Assembly (NCBI GenBank): GCA_025738555.1
Contig: JAOVFP010000007.1
Location: 5,383,071 to 5,447,070, forward strand
Length of the DNA: 64,000 bases
Origin: Cyathus striatus
Lineage: Eukaryota > Basidiomycota > Agaricomycetes > Agaricales > Nidulariaceae
Direction of reading: 5' to 3'
The position numbers were made by a program, and so were the translations under genes. Positions 33,730 through 45,852 of this stretch are shown here, in pieces. Position 1 is the first letter of the stretch. Every line of letters begins with the position of its first letter. A model generated the notes under the pieces. That model was given only the letters and a program-made list of their open reading frames with translations, was not told the DNA's origin and ran no database searches.

Positions 33730-34322
33730 TCTACCGACTCATATCTTTATTGAGCAAGATCGCATCCATCTCTTTTTCTGCGCGTTTACCCCCCTCCTCT
33801 AGACAGATCTTGTTTCTGTTTTTTCTGTTCTTGCGATACCTTCTAGGTTTTTTTTGGATATCCTCCCTCGATCATCGTCTCTCTCGCGATTGGATTTTCT
33901 TTTTTTCCATAACTTATAATAATCTCGCTTCGCGTGATTTACTAAGGAAACATGTTTCAGGACATGCTCCATGTTACTTTTACTGTACTTACCCCACTCA
34001 TATTTAACCTGAACCTCTAGCGGTCAGGCCGTTTCTTGTTTGTTTCATATCTTCTTTCTCCCCCGATCTTGCTCTGTACTGTTACCCCTCTCCACTCCCC
34101 AGTATTACCCCGTTTTATATATTATCTCTCTGGAGGATGATGAACTTGTATAGGACACCACGTTTACTTACCTATTTACGATACCGTGACGAACCACTGC
34201 TGACTTGAACGACTCCCATCAAATACAACCCTTATATCGCGTGTGTCTGATGTGTAGATACAAAAATGGAACGAGAGAGACGTGAATCGTAATAGTGTAT
34301 ATAAAAACGTAGAATGGGCGAT
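33730..34322. other. 3' ends of convergent genes
   Basis: Between the aminopeptidase stop (plus) and the NOG1 stop (minus). T-rich, no gene; it probably holds both 3' untranslated regions and polyadenylation sites. Confidence 0.5.
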
Positions 34323-36761
34323 TTATCGTCTTTGGGTTTTTCCTCCTTTGCGTTTGCCCGCGAATAAATGTTTGGGCTGAGGCAGAGTAAGTCAAAGTAA
34401 CGTTAAAAAGGAGGGAAACACGCACCATTTTGACTTTGATCGCACGATCACTCTCGCCTGCCTTGGCCAACATATTGCGCGGCCGCTGTCCAAGATTACG
34501 CATCTTGACGGCTTTGGATACTTGCTACACGCACCATCAGTCACCGTCGCAGTGAAAACAAAGTAAAAGAAAACACACCTCTTCATCACGCATACCCGCA
34601 ACCTCCCTATGCGATCTTGGTACCCTCTTCCCATAAGCAGCAACAGCCCCAGTATCCGACTTCCGCCTCTTCTTCGGTGCATCCTGCTCATCCTCATCCA
34701 CGTCCATCCATCCATCTCCTCCCTCACCCTCCCCACCACTCATATCCTCATCCACATCCATCGTATCATCCCTCTTACGCTTCGCACCTTGCACTTTGGC
34801 AAGGAGCTCTGCACGCTCCTGGATACGGCTGGGATCCAACCCGGCTTTTGTCATTTCGGAAGTGAGCTCTGTAAGTGTGCGCAGGCCTGCTGTACGTGGA
34901 AGGCGAGACTGGTTCTTTTTGGACTTTTTGATGCTTTGCGAGGCGATTTTGTGTTTTAGGGCTATTCTGGCTTCGACTGCTTCGCGTTCGTCGTCTGAGT
35001 CCGTCTGGGGGGTGTTAGTTAAGTGTAATGTGTATGAGAAAGGGGGGACGTACCATATCGTCGTCGGAGTGGTAGAATCCTTCCGCTTCGAGGCGTTCTT
35101 CTTCTCTTTCGAGCGCTTCGAGTTTTTCTGCAATGTCCGGATCGATAAAGTCTGCGACATTCTTGCCGTCCATGATTTCAGGCATGATGTCCTCTTTCCA
35201 GTCAGGGTTAGCGAGGAGATAATCACCTAATCCCCACATTAACACATTTTAGAAAAGAGAAGAGAAAAAAAGAAAAAACCAACGTTTCATATTCATATTA
35301 TACACTCCAGCACCACCCTGCTCAAGCTCCTCGTCCCTAAGCAACCTCTTCCTCTCGGGATCATTCCTATCATACTTCTTCTTTCCCTTAATGGCTTCAG
35401 GTATAAACGGCGCCCTGGTCACTTCATCCCTAGGCTTCGGCAACGCAACGTGAATACGATTGATAATCGAGTTGACCTTCGTCCCGCGCATCTTTGTCTC
35501 GACGCGGTGTGCGAGGAGAGCGTCGCATGCGGCGTTTTTGAGGTCCATGACACCTTCCTCTGAATAGCAGGATACTTGGATGCATTGGACGTCTTCGGCT
35601 GCGATTATTTCATCTACGAGGGCGCGGGTGGAGGGCTCGAGGTCTTCGAGGCGCTTGATGTCGATTTTGTTGATTACGAGGAGGACAGGTTTGTTAGTGA
35701 AGAGAGGCTTGATGGAGTGGAAGAGTTTGCACTAGATTTTTAAGAATTAGGATGGGTGGTAATGCGAAGAGGGGGAGGAAGTACCTGAGCTTCAACGGTA
35801 TACCCACACTGCTCGCTCAAATCCATGAAATACAACACGCAGCTCTTTAAGTGCGCGAGGGCAGTGATACTCTGCATCTCGATCGTGTTCATGTCTTCTA
35901 GCGGATGGTCCAGGATTCCGGGGGTATCGATGACCTGCCAGCGGAGGTACTTGTAGTCCAGATGGCCGACGAAGAGGGACTTGGTGGTAAATGCGTAGGG
36001 CTGGACGTCGACGTCTGCGCGGGTTACCTTGTTGATGAAGGAGGATTTGCCGACGTTCGGGTAGCCACAGATGAGGAGCGTGCGCGTGTTGGGGTCTATT
36101 GCTGGAAGACGGGAGATATGTTGGCGGACTTGCTCGAGGTAGGCTAAGGGGTCTTTTTGTCTGCGCATTATTGTGGCCATGCTGCATTGCGAGTTAGATA
36201 AAATGAGTTGGAGGGAGGTGAGAAGGGGGACGTACCGACCCAAAGCAGCTTTCTTGAGCTGCTTGCATCTGTAGAGACTGTCTCCGAACTTGAGGAGGCG
36301 AACGTAGTCTTTTGCGACTTGGTCGATTAAGTGTCGGGCGGTGCGTAGCTGGCCCAATGCGAGCTTGTAATGGTTTTTGTCGTACAGTACGTTCATTAAC
36401 GACGATAAGAATGGATGCAGATCCTACCCCAACAATACCACATCAGAATTCAACTTTTTCGTCAGAAGATGAAGAGGACGCACGTCGAGCATAGGGAATT
36501 CAGTCAAAATGGCACCAAGCTTCTCATCGAATGTATCCTGCGTAAACTTGACCTTGCGCATGTAAAAGTTGCGTATCCTGCTGATCTTGAAGTTCTTATG
36601 GATAACCTACACCCCCCGCCTTCAGCCCCTTGGTGCATGATAAAAGATAAAAGATAAAAACGTACTGTAGGAGTTTTGCGCTGGGTCTTGGAGAGGACGA
36701 TGTCGAGAAAGTCGGCCGCCGTGGGCACGGGGGCGATTGCTTTGAGTCCGCTGGTGGACAT
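34323..36761 (-). CDS. NOG1: Nucleolar GTP-binding protein NOG1
   Basis: Nine exons on minus: 36761-36666, 36606-36484, 36423-36236, 36181-35785, 35731-35284, 35226-35054, 35004-34579, 34524-34426 and 34376-34323; 667 residues. It begins [20 protein letters not shown]. The Obg-type GTPase core has GYPNVGKSS (175-183), DTPG (221-224) and NKID (289-292). The C-terminus carries [15 protein letters not shown], an acidic/basic tract, [12 protein letters not shown] and the family's final [16 protein letters not shown]1 binds pre-60S ribosomal particles in the nucleolus and helps mature the peptidyl-transferase centre and exit tunnel. Length and all motifs fit the family (yeast 647). The donor of intron 5 (GTTGGT) is weak but needed for frame. 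Confidence 0.96.
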
Positions 36762-36959
36762 GGTGGCAGGGACGACGACGACAGCGACGAGGGTGGTTTT
36801 TTTGTCCTGAGCTGGGTGCTGCAGGTGGGGTTTCTTTGCTTTGGATTCCTGGGCTTGTGTGTTTCGGCAAAAAATTGGGATTGTTCGCACGGTGCACGTG
36901 TGGCTCGATGGGCTATGGGCGACGGCGCGCGTCAATATTGCTTTACTTCCTGACTCATT
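36762..36959. promoter_or_regulatory. NOG1 upstream region
   Basis: About 200 bases before the NOG1 ATG, GC-richer than the spacer beyond. No specific site recognised. Confidence 0.3.
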
Positions 36960-38930
36960 GCAATAGACTGCTTCGCTAACTTGGACAGGCTTTCTGTATA
37001 GAGAATATCGAAAGAAATGATCTGCTCAGGTTCTAATGTTGTGTAGGGTTGGCTAACCAGCTCATTCATGTTTTTCTTCCGCTAACTTGACAGGAAATTG
37101 CGTGCAAGGACCTCCTCTCGAGTCTCGAGAAACATGGTGAGTATCTACTTACTCTCGTTCTTTGCTGGTATTCACATTATATGCGCTTTCAGTGACATGG
37201 CACTCAATCACGCATGAATTTGCGATGCACGACCTCTAATATTATAGTCCTTACATCGAGCTCTACAGTTTACCAAGTTGTACAAGATACATCTCCAATA
37301 TCAAATCTAATCAGCGACTAGCACCCACCAACCCCACCAGCCATCTTGGATTGCATGATGCACCATTCAGATTCTCTCCTCGCCTCCCAGATTTGTCGTA
37401 TCACACGGACCAAGGATTTCAAAATATGATTAATCAGGATTTCCGCTGCGCCATCTTTTCAGATTTCACGCTCAGTTAATCATGAGCGTTCATACAACTG
37501 CCTGATTGCCTTGCCTTGCCATTGACATCGAATGCTTCAAAACCACGCCACGGCTGATCGCATATAGTCATTCCTGTACGTGAATCAACATGGCTCCCTA
37601 TGTTCCGTGCTGCAAGCTGTGCATTATCACCGCGGGCTACTCTGGAGCTGATTGTACTGGACTGGTGTGTAGCATTCATCATATAGATCGTATCCTGTTC
37701 CCGAAATTGCTTCGCTGATTGACTAGACTCAAGCTGGAATGATACCTATCTTCATACTGATGGTACGTTCATCATCGAGGATTTGCATTTGATGATATAT
37801 TTAGTAATGGTACAGATTTTCCTGTCATTCTCGAGGATTGTGTATTGTCCTGCATATGGCCGTGTGAGGTCCATCAACATCAGGAGCATTTGCATTTTTT
37901 TCGAAGTGGCTTCGCTGAACTCCCAGCTCCTATATTTGTGTCAACCAGACTGGTATGTATCTTCATCACTCAACTAACAGTAGCGTGATTGCTCGGTTGT
38001 ATTTTCTGCCTCCCATGCACGGAACCCATAATCGTAGATTTAAGCTACCCTGGCTCGCTGACAACGCCGATACTTATCAAGTGACAAGTTCATACTGATG
38101 GAGTGGTACGTGTGCTCGTGATCGAGAATTTGTATGAGCTGATGAATTTAGCGTTACAGATTTTCCAGGTATTTCTCGAGGATGCCTATTTACATATGAC
38201 CGTGGAGTACATCTACATCCATGGGGCATTGTTCTTTGAGCAGGATATGCTTCTCATGTATGAAATTCAGTTCGTAGATTCCTGCTAACTACATACTAGA
38301 CTCGCGAGCAAGGCCGATACCTATCTTCATCCTGACTGTATAGTACGTATGCTCATCAGGGATTAGCATATAACGATTAATTTAGCAGTACAGGTTTTTC
38401 AATGAATGTTATCTCTTTATCGTGGCTTTACCATATATGCCATGGAGACTCATCTACATCAGCAACAATATTGAACTAGCAAACCCGCAGTCTGAATATC
38501 AGCGCATCTTACATACAGAAATCCCAGTTCGTAGATTTCTTCCTTCCTTCCTTCCTTCCTTCCTAGACACCCCGGTAAACTTGATACTTATCTTTATCAT
38601 ATCTAACAGTAGCGTGATTGCTCGGGTGTGAGTTCGAACCTACATATGATTCTTCCTTGATGCCTTACTATTATAGATATACAGAATGGCCAGGCGTGAA
38701 GTCCACGCTGATCAGGGAAGTGTGATGGTCGCACCTGACAAATACGAGGACGAGGTGACTTGGAGGCACAGGCCTTATGTGCATCTCTCGTTTAGTATAG
38801 ACACCAGCTTCATTCGTATTCTTGAACTAGCCAACTCCGCAGTTCTGAACATTCCGCTCGCAGATGCTTAACTTGACCTAGACCATCGCTGAGGGTTGAT
38901 ACCTATCTTAAATTGTGATGGATGCACTCC
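36960..38930. repeat. Degenerate tandem array, units about 270-310 bases
   Basis: Recurring landmarks: CTAGACTC-type words near 37727, 38297, 38564 and 38876; GATACCTATCTTCAT-type words near 37741, 38070, 38315, 38574 and 38897; and CTAACAGTAGCGTGATTGC at about 37974 and 38605. TCGCTAAC/TCGCTGA words near 36974, 37081, 37708, 37910 and 38051 extend it leftward. Spacing is about 270-310 bases or twice that. Units are too diverged for an active satellite and code for nothing. Confidence 0.6.
38539..38564 (+). repeat. (CTTC)n microsatellite
   Basis: About 6.5 perfect CTTC units inside the degenerate tandem array. Confidence 0.9.
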
Positions 38931-41489
38931 GAGTCAGTTGTGAGAGGAGCATCAGAGATCGTAGCTGTGAGTTCGACTATTTTTATAAATACTGTTGATC
39001 AATTAACATCAGAGGCATTAGTAGGTGCTATATCATATGCAATGGTGGGTGGTGTAGGGCAGAAGTTCAGCTGATGTTAGCTGTACAGAAATTGTGGTCC
39101 ACCATAGCCACCGCGAAAATATGTACGAGGGTTGGAAGTAAATGAGTGACCGGTGTGTGTGTTCATTGTTTGGGATCTGTACGCAATGCTAAATTTGAAG
39201 TAGCTATTCTTGTGGTATGAACGTGCTTATGGGCTGCCTGCCTACATCATGATGAACGGTTCGAATGCAGCTGTTGTATCAGAGAATCCCGTGAGTTCAG
39301 GCTTCTTTCGCCTTTCACTTCAGCGGTTTACGTTTCGGGCTGAAAGTCGTATACAGTGACTGGACTACGAATCGTAGAAGCAACCAGCCACTGGAAAGTC
39401 ACCACAAGCGTGAGCATGTTCCAGATATCCATGATCATTTTCTTAACGCACGATGACGCGTCTCGATGTCGAGTTACCGACAAGTTACTAGTTATTCTTA
39501 CAGTTCACGTTAACGTACTTACAGCGGTTTCGTAAAGTCAGGCTGTAGTACCAGCCGGTCTCTTATCATGCCCTTATTGAATTCAAGTTCCAGTGCGATG
39601 TCCAAGGGATGCCGTATGATACACGCGTTGCCACCGTCGCTCGTGCTGCACTCAGACCCAAAGTACTTGAAGTCCCGGCCGAGGCACACTCCTTAGTATT
39701 GCAACATGCTCTCTAGATTCTGCCACACTTGCGGCCTGGAGAGGCAGATTGTAACCACCGTTGTTGCCCATTCCCCTGTCTCAATGTCAGGACCCTGCAC
39801 ATTCTTGCTTCGATCTATTTCTGTCACCACCCCGCACTGCAGGCCAACTCGTGTGCTTATCACCGCAATTGAGTCTGGGGTATTCTACTTGCTGCCAGCG
39901 AACGTGTTGGATCCTTGTACACCAGTTGGGTAGCTCTTTAACTAGATAACACCGGGTATATTCCTCTCTAGGCTGCTAAGCTATCTGAGGCAAAGTGCCG
40001 CCGTTGTCGTAATTCGGTACATTCGCGAGAGCCCTCTGTTTCGATACCTGCTGGAGACTGGCTGCGCGGTGTTCTATGGGAATATATTCGCGGTACGAGC
40101 TTCTTTGACGGTGTATCGGCTATTCACTGTATTGGATGGATGTAACCGGAAACTCGAAACCGTTTACACACTTTTACACCACTTATCATTGTTTGTCACT
40201 TCAAGATCCCAAAGCTGGTCACGTTGCATCAAAGAGTGCTTAATTTGATTTACCTATCTTTCTAGACTGCTGTTTATAGAGCCTAGGCAAGTGGACACTG
40301 CCCAGTATACGTGCAAGAGCTGTTGAGGATGTCTTAGATGTGTTCCTGTGGCTTACAATCATGTTTATTTCGCCTCGGCGTCTTCTGTCTCGACGCCATT
40401 GTCAGGTTCATCAAGGCAAGTAAGACTTTATATCGTGGTTAAGGATCTTGCGGCCTTTGGGGCGCTGTGTTATCTTCGACTATTACTTGTGAACATTGGA
40501 ACATTTGGTGACACCGTCCGTGGACAAACTCGTACGATTTGTGTTCTGGCTCGAACTATCCTCAGTTCTGTTCCATGTGACCTACTATTTCAAAACTAGG
40601 GTTCTCCGATATGCTTATTTCAACCAATCTACGTCTGAATGATGACTTCTGCTTGTGAAACTTGATGTTTGCTTCTAACACTGGCTGACGCAACCGTACG
40701 AGGCTTCCGTGTACCCTGTCGACGGTGTGCGTGACTGCTATTACTTGGATCTTCCAAGTTCTTGCTGTTAAGTTAGAAGGCTACGCTTTTGGCGCATATC
40801 TTGATGAATCTTGTCGATTTGGCTGAGGCTATGTTACCGAATATCCATGATTCTCCCAGTATCGAACGAATGTCATTGGTCAGATATGAATGAATTGGAA
40901 AACATTCTACGATGAGAAGGCTTCCAGTCCTCTAGTCGACACTGCAGCTACCAACCTCGGTCCACGGAAGCATATTGACTTCAACTCCTAATACTAGACT
41001 CGCGCCCGCTGGTCAACGGTTACGGTTTGAGCCATCAACTTCGTGCGAGGTTTTACTTGCGCCTTTCTTCTTCCACTAGCGCCATTCTACGCCTCATATA
41101 CTATACACCTTCAAGTTTACATTGTTACAATTGCGCATGAGGGATGGTAGTTGGATTTATAATAGCAAATGACGTTTTCACATCGGGGAGGGATACCTTT
41201 TTTTTTCGAATTCCGAACCAACCGAGGACTTCGCGAATCAAGTTTCCTGCAAGTTCCCTTTCATTTCTGTGGTTGAATGCGAGTCGGAATGGTTAATTCG
41301 TTATCTTTTGCGACAATACTAGTAGGTTGGTCCCACTGAAGGTGGTTAATGAGTGTGTGTGTGGGCCCCTATGGAGGGTTATTAATAACCAACCATTCCC
41401 ACTGCCACCTCCGCTTTCTGACATGCTCCGCCTGGTTTCCCCACACTTAGACCTCCCATCAGGCTCATCATTCGCCTTTATTCTAGAAT
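38931..41489. other. Gene-poor interval, possibly a more decayed part of the same array
   Basis: No coding region supported. Words of the form CTCTAGRYTGCT recur near 39709, 39966 and 40262, and a CTAGACTCGCGCCCGCTG match lies near 40987, recalling the landmarks of the array to the left. Purine/pyrimidine balance and stop density are not gene-like. Confidence 0.35.
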
Positions 41490-41693
41490 CTAGCAGCGAT
41501 CTGCACACTCAAACGTCTCATTGTTGTACATCCAAACAAAGTCTGGAGGCTTATCGGAGCGCTGGGGGTAGTCAACAGCTGGTATGTGAGCAGCCTTCCA
41601 TGTGTGGTTAGGCGCCTCTGGCAGTTCCTTCGCCTTGTAGAAATTGACCTCGGGCCTCGTTTCCGATCCAGGAGGAACCCAGCTAACCTCATC
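41490..41693 (-). pseudogene. Orphan terminal exon-like fragment, protein unidentified
   Basis: On minus, a frame of 67 codons ends in TAG (41490-41492) and reads as protein-like sequence with Trp, Pro and Asn-glycosylation motifs: VSWVPPGSETRPEV, LPEAPNHTWKAAHIPAVD, DFVWMYNNETFECADRC. An AG acceptor (GGCAAG) lies directly upstream in that strand. No upstream exon could be joined, and I do not recognise the family. It may be the last exon of a lost gene or of one with distant exons. Confidence 0.35.
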
Positions 41694-42039
41694 CTTGCCT
41701 CACGGACGCCATCATCGATCATCGATCAACACGCCCCAACTGTGTAATATAGCTGGGCGTTTGGTGTAGAATTTCAGCCCCCCTCTCCCACTTTCGTCTG
41801 ACAAGGGTTCATGGCTCTCGATTTCTCTTTACTCCGCCACTAATTTCTGCAGAACGGTAACATATCGACAACGTTAGCACTGCCAAATCTCTAACAATGG
41901 CATTTCTTTTTCCAGATTGATACGTTGCTATTTTACACATAAATACGCAAAAACTGCGCTGGCTTATCGTCTATCCCCCTTCACTTCACCTCGCCACTTC
42001 CGACTGTGCCCAACGCTTTTTCTATATACCCCCCTTCCC
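41694..42039. other. Upstream region of the second F-box gene
   Basis: Contains a pyrimidine-rich stretch before 42040 consistent with a fungal core promoter and leader. An upstream in-frame Met exists at 41917 and would add 41 residues, but the added segment does not resemble the F-box family. Confidence 0.4.
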
Positions 42040-43368
42040 ATGCACTCCTCCGCTCTATCCTCAGCCTATCTCCCGCAAGAACTTGTTGATAACATTCTCG
42101 ACCATCTACACGATGATTATCAGAGCTTGAGCAGCTGCTCGCTCGTGTGTCGGGCTTGGCTGCCCAGCAGCCGCCTCCACCTGTTCTCGAAGATCAGCTT
42201 GAAGGCTGCAGCCCCGCATGCCCCCTCAATATACCCCCCTCAAGACCGTTGTCGTCGACTATATCGAATGCTACTGCGGTCCCCAGAGATTATACCATGC
42301 ATTCGGGAGCTGGAGATATGTGAGGGTTCCGGAAGCTCCCCCCATCATCCCGATGCACGATCAACTACTTGGGTCACTACAGAACGCAGTCTAACGCACC
42401 TTCTGCAAATCCTCACCCATCTGAGACGCCTTGATTTTTCGTCTCAGACAGTAATCTATTGGACAACGCTTCCTCGAGGCTTCCAGGAGGCGTTATGCAA
42501 AGTACTTTCCTTGCCTTCCTTAACGTATGTTCGCCTACATTCATGGTCCTTCCCACTCGCATCCTCCCTTTCAACTGCGCTATCTCGCTGTCGCAATCTC
42601 AATGCCCTCGCACTCTCCTCAACTACGGTCTCAGAGGAACATGACCCCGATTTCGAAGAGCAAGACAATGAACAATCAGAGGTGCCTCTGTCCCTCACGC
42701 ACAACACGAGGCTTGAGGTCCTCACTCTTGATCACGTTCATTGCGGCTATCTCGAGTACTGGCTTCTCAGTCCCCGATCAGTGTTAAATGTTACACGGCT
42801 CCGAGAACTGCGGGTGGCCCACTTCCACCACGATCCCCTGGTTATCGAGAGGCTACTCCAGGCAATAGGTCACTCGCTGGAACATTTCCACCTTAAACCT
42901 GGCTCTTGGGATGGTAATTTCATTTCCATTCAATATATCCGTTGATAGATTATCGATAACTCACCGAATCCGCATGTAGTGTGTCCATTTGACCTTGGTC
43001 TGAATGCTGGGCTGCGTTCGATTCGACTTACGCTCGATGAGCCGGACACTGCTATCGCATGGGCTACAACACTTCTTTCCAACGTAGCCGCTTGCACTAC
43101 CCTGGAACGTGTCGGCCTGGAATTCTTTGTTGACCTCAAGAAACTGGACGGCTGGAGTGGCCTTGATTCTCTGCTTGTGGAACTCGCTTCTCTACGACAG
43201 GTAGAAATCGGACTGTTTGCTTCCCCATCAAATGCAGAGTTCCTCAAAGTGAAGAACGAGTTCAGTGGGTTAGGAAGCAGGGGCCTCCTTCGCTTGTACC
43301 AGCTGGGCATCAAGAGCCAGCGGTCAAGCCGTCAGCTTGCTCCCCGAATCAATGGATACGAGTCTTGA
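42040..43368 (+). CDS. F-box protein
   Basis: Two exons, 42040-42913 and 42980-43368, joining in frame (TGG GAT G|TG TGT) to 420 residues. It starts MHSSALSSAYLPQELVDNI; the F-box (about 10-55) reads LPQELVDNILDHL...LSSCSLVCRAWLPSSR, a form very common in mushroom genomes (lp.ElvD.iidhL..d...L..CslVcr.W...sR). The remainder is Leu-rich, with segments such as LRRLDFSSQ and RLRELRVAHF suggesting irregular leucine repeats. It would be a substrate adaptor for an SCF ubiquitin ligase; the substrate is unknown. The nearer Met was preferred because the F-box is normally N-terminal. Confidence 0.85.
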
Positions 43369-43489
43369 AGTGAACATGCTATTCTTTTGTTTTATTTGCG
43401 TTATATGTGTTTTCGTTACATGTTATGATGTTGCTTTTTTGCAGGACTAGATACGTTATAATGTAGGTTTCGGACAAAGTAGTATAAAG

Positions 43490-45852
43490 TTAAGCAAGCC
43501 CTGTCTGCGTTATATGCTTTCGTATAATCGCTTCTCCCACTTTAATATGGTTGTTAATATGCAATATTTTCTTGACGCGTAATAACATATACTCACCACT
43601 CGCGATAATCTTCCTCATGGCTTGAATATCCTGTATTTCAACCTGCGTGAGCCTCTAATGGCAAAATTAAGGGGACGAAGAAGCTCACCAGCATGGAAGT
43701 GAAATGCTGAAGTATGCGGATATCAAGATGAAGATAATAGCAGAGAAGATACAGATGAGATTCGCCAATAGTTTCTAGGCAATAGGACTTACGACGAAGA
43801 TAGGCCTTTTCGACGTATCCTTTCGTTTGTATATCTGTATGAAGTGACTCCGGAAGTAGTCAGAAACTGCCCCATATTCGTTCGGCCGCTCGCCATAACT
43901 AGTGATGCTAGAAATGCAAGGCAAACGTGTCAACAATGGCGCCATCGCGTCAAAAAGCGGCAAGACCGTCTCAATGAAAGGTAGCACGCACTGCTTCCTA
44001 ACACTAATCCCGGAATCCAATTTCTTCTTGAGGAGGTCAACCTGCAACCGAAATGTCAGTACGAGAAATCTGAGAGCCGGAACATCAAGAAAGGCTAGTG
44101 TTGACATGCTTCTTTGATGAAGGTCATGGGGACACTCGGGGGAATACTAGAGACCCACCTTATTCAGCAGGAGAACCAAATGTGCACTCTTCAGAAGCCC
44201 ATTCTCGCAGATGCCCGACCACAGCTGGAGAGAGTCTTCGATCCTGTTGGTCCTTGGATCTTCCTCAAGACCCTGAGATGGAAGAACACGAAAGACAGGT
44301 TACTTGAGCACGTAGGTAAAAGTACCATTCTACTTGAAACCATACTTGGTCAAATGCACTCATGGGTGCTGTGAAGAGGTTATCAATATCCATTTCTTTG
44401 GACGAATACTTCATCTTACTGACCTAAAAAGATGATGGCTGTGGCTTTATGCAAGGGTTCCGGTCGTCAGCAGGCCATATCTTTACGTGCATAGTGATGC
44501 TCACCATCGTCGAAGTAAGGCACCCAAGCAGCCCTCTGACCAGAAGGTTGAAGATAACAGTCAGAACATCATTGGTGATTCGGTGAGAATGCGGACGTAC
44601 ATGTCCACGCTATTCGCGAAACAGTTCCAAAATATGACGTTAGTAAGGTTAATCCTGGCCATAAACTGTGGGAGGGATCTCACAGCACCACCAACGTCGT
44701 ACAGTTTCCAATTATACGTACTTCCACCCATGTTGATTGGGAAAGAGTGTTCCATTACGCCGAGCGTTTGGAGTCGAACGTTCAGAATATCATCTAGGGC
44801 CTGTCAAATTCTCGTTGCGAAGGAGTTGACAACGGGAAACGTACCTGTCGTAGGAAGGTAGTCCGGCTCTGCAACGCGCTGAATATTTGTCAAAAAGCTA
44901 AGTAAACAGGTGAGTCGTTTCCCGTACTCAAAATAAACATTCCCAGCGTACAAAGGGGCCGAGTCTTCCAGCCTAAGCCGTTGTGTCTGTAATAAATACT
45001 GCACAACAGCGTGACCCCATAAGGCCTTAATCTCCATTACACAGGAGGATATCGTCCTTCCGGCTAGTCTAACAGCTTCAGAAAGCCTAGCTTCCACTTT
45101 GTCCTGCTCCGAGGGGGCGCTCTGGCCAGAACCGACAACTGTCTGCCAGCCAGATCGTACGTACGCTCCGATACCTCTACCTCTGATTGAAACACCGCCG
45201 CTTAACGCCGAAGCAAGTGACTCCTCCATTGCTACTAACGGCAACAGTTGCATTCGCAGGGCTGCGATTTGCTCCTGAATTTCAGGTAGTCTGAAGGGTG
45301 AATCTTCGGGTTCGTCGGCAGGAATTCGAGCACACGCATCAAGTTCTCCTAGCATCATTCTAACGGCTTTGATGATGTTGAAGTAAACCACTGGACGCCA
45401 TGAAGGTCGTTCGCCTTCGAGAGTCTTTGAAGCATAATAAAGTTGGAATTGTTTCTGCAGAGTAGATTTACCTGTAGAATGATTGTGTCAAAGTCATTAC
45501 TTTCAGTCGAATAGCGTGAAAACTTACCAGATTCAGCTTGCCCCAGCAGCATAACTGACCCAAGCTTGAACCTTATGAGGGACGTAACAGAATGAACAGT
45601 GCTCACCTTTCACTTCTCTTCTCTGTGCTTCTTTGCGTTTAGCTGACTCTTTCTACGAAAATGGAGGTTAGTACTCAACGTGCTCCTTGAGTGACCTGAC
45701 AATCGCACCTTTAACTCCTCGTCGATCATCGTACTGATTCGAACACTCTCTGGGTCGCTCTCAGTCATTGCTGAGGCTGAGGCTGACTCGAATGCAGGAA
45801 TTCCAGGCTCGCCGAAGGAAGGTTTTTGTTGTTGAGCTAAAGCAGCGGCCAT
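43490..45852 (-). CDS. Divergent heterotrimeric G-protein alpha subunit
   Basis: Fifteen exons on minus: 45852-45709, 45652-45607, 45554-45528, 45471-44845, 44793-44684, 44609-44601, 44535-44505, 44444-44424, 44368-44346, 44272-44159, 44041-43992, 43907-43793, 43706-43689, 43630-43597 and 43539-43490; 472 residues. P-loop GQAESGKST (68-76); switch I DDILNVRLQTLGV with the conserved Arg288; switch II YDVGGARGHRAAWVP (from 313); FLAPMSAFDQ; NKVD (383-386); HFTSML in place of the usual FTCAT; C-terminal helix IIRKHITQTGLA. Oddities: no MG start for myristoylation, a long insert in the helical domain (about 100-235), and Ala where canonical G-alpha has the catalytic Gln of DVGGQR. One exon is 9 bases and codes Arg-Gly-His in switch II. 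By family it would relay a receptor signal; loss of Gln predicts slow GTP hydrolysis. Confidence 0.88.
44601..44609 (-). other. Nine-base micro-exon of the G-alpha gene
   Basis: Codes CGT GGA CAT (Arg-Gly-His). It is flanked by an AATAG acceptor with a CTAAC branch-like site upstream and by a GTACGT donor. Including it gives GGARGHRAAW, the expected switch II length; skipping it deletes three switch residues. Confidence 0.75.

Noticed and set aside
44536..44683. A single intron of about 148 bases in the G-alpha gene
   Set aside because: It would shorten switch II by three residues relative to the family; the micro-exon restores them with good splice sites.
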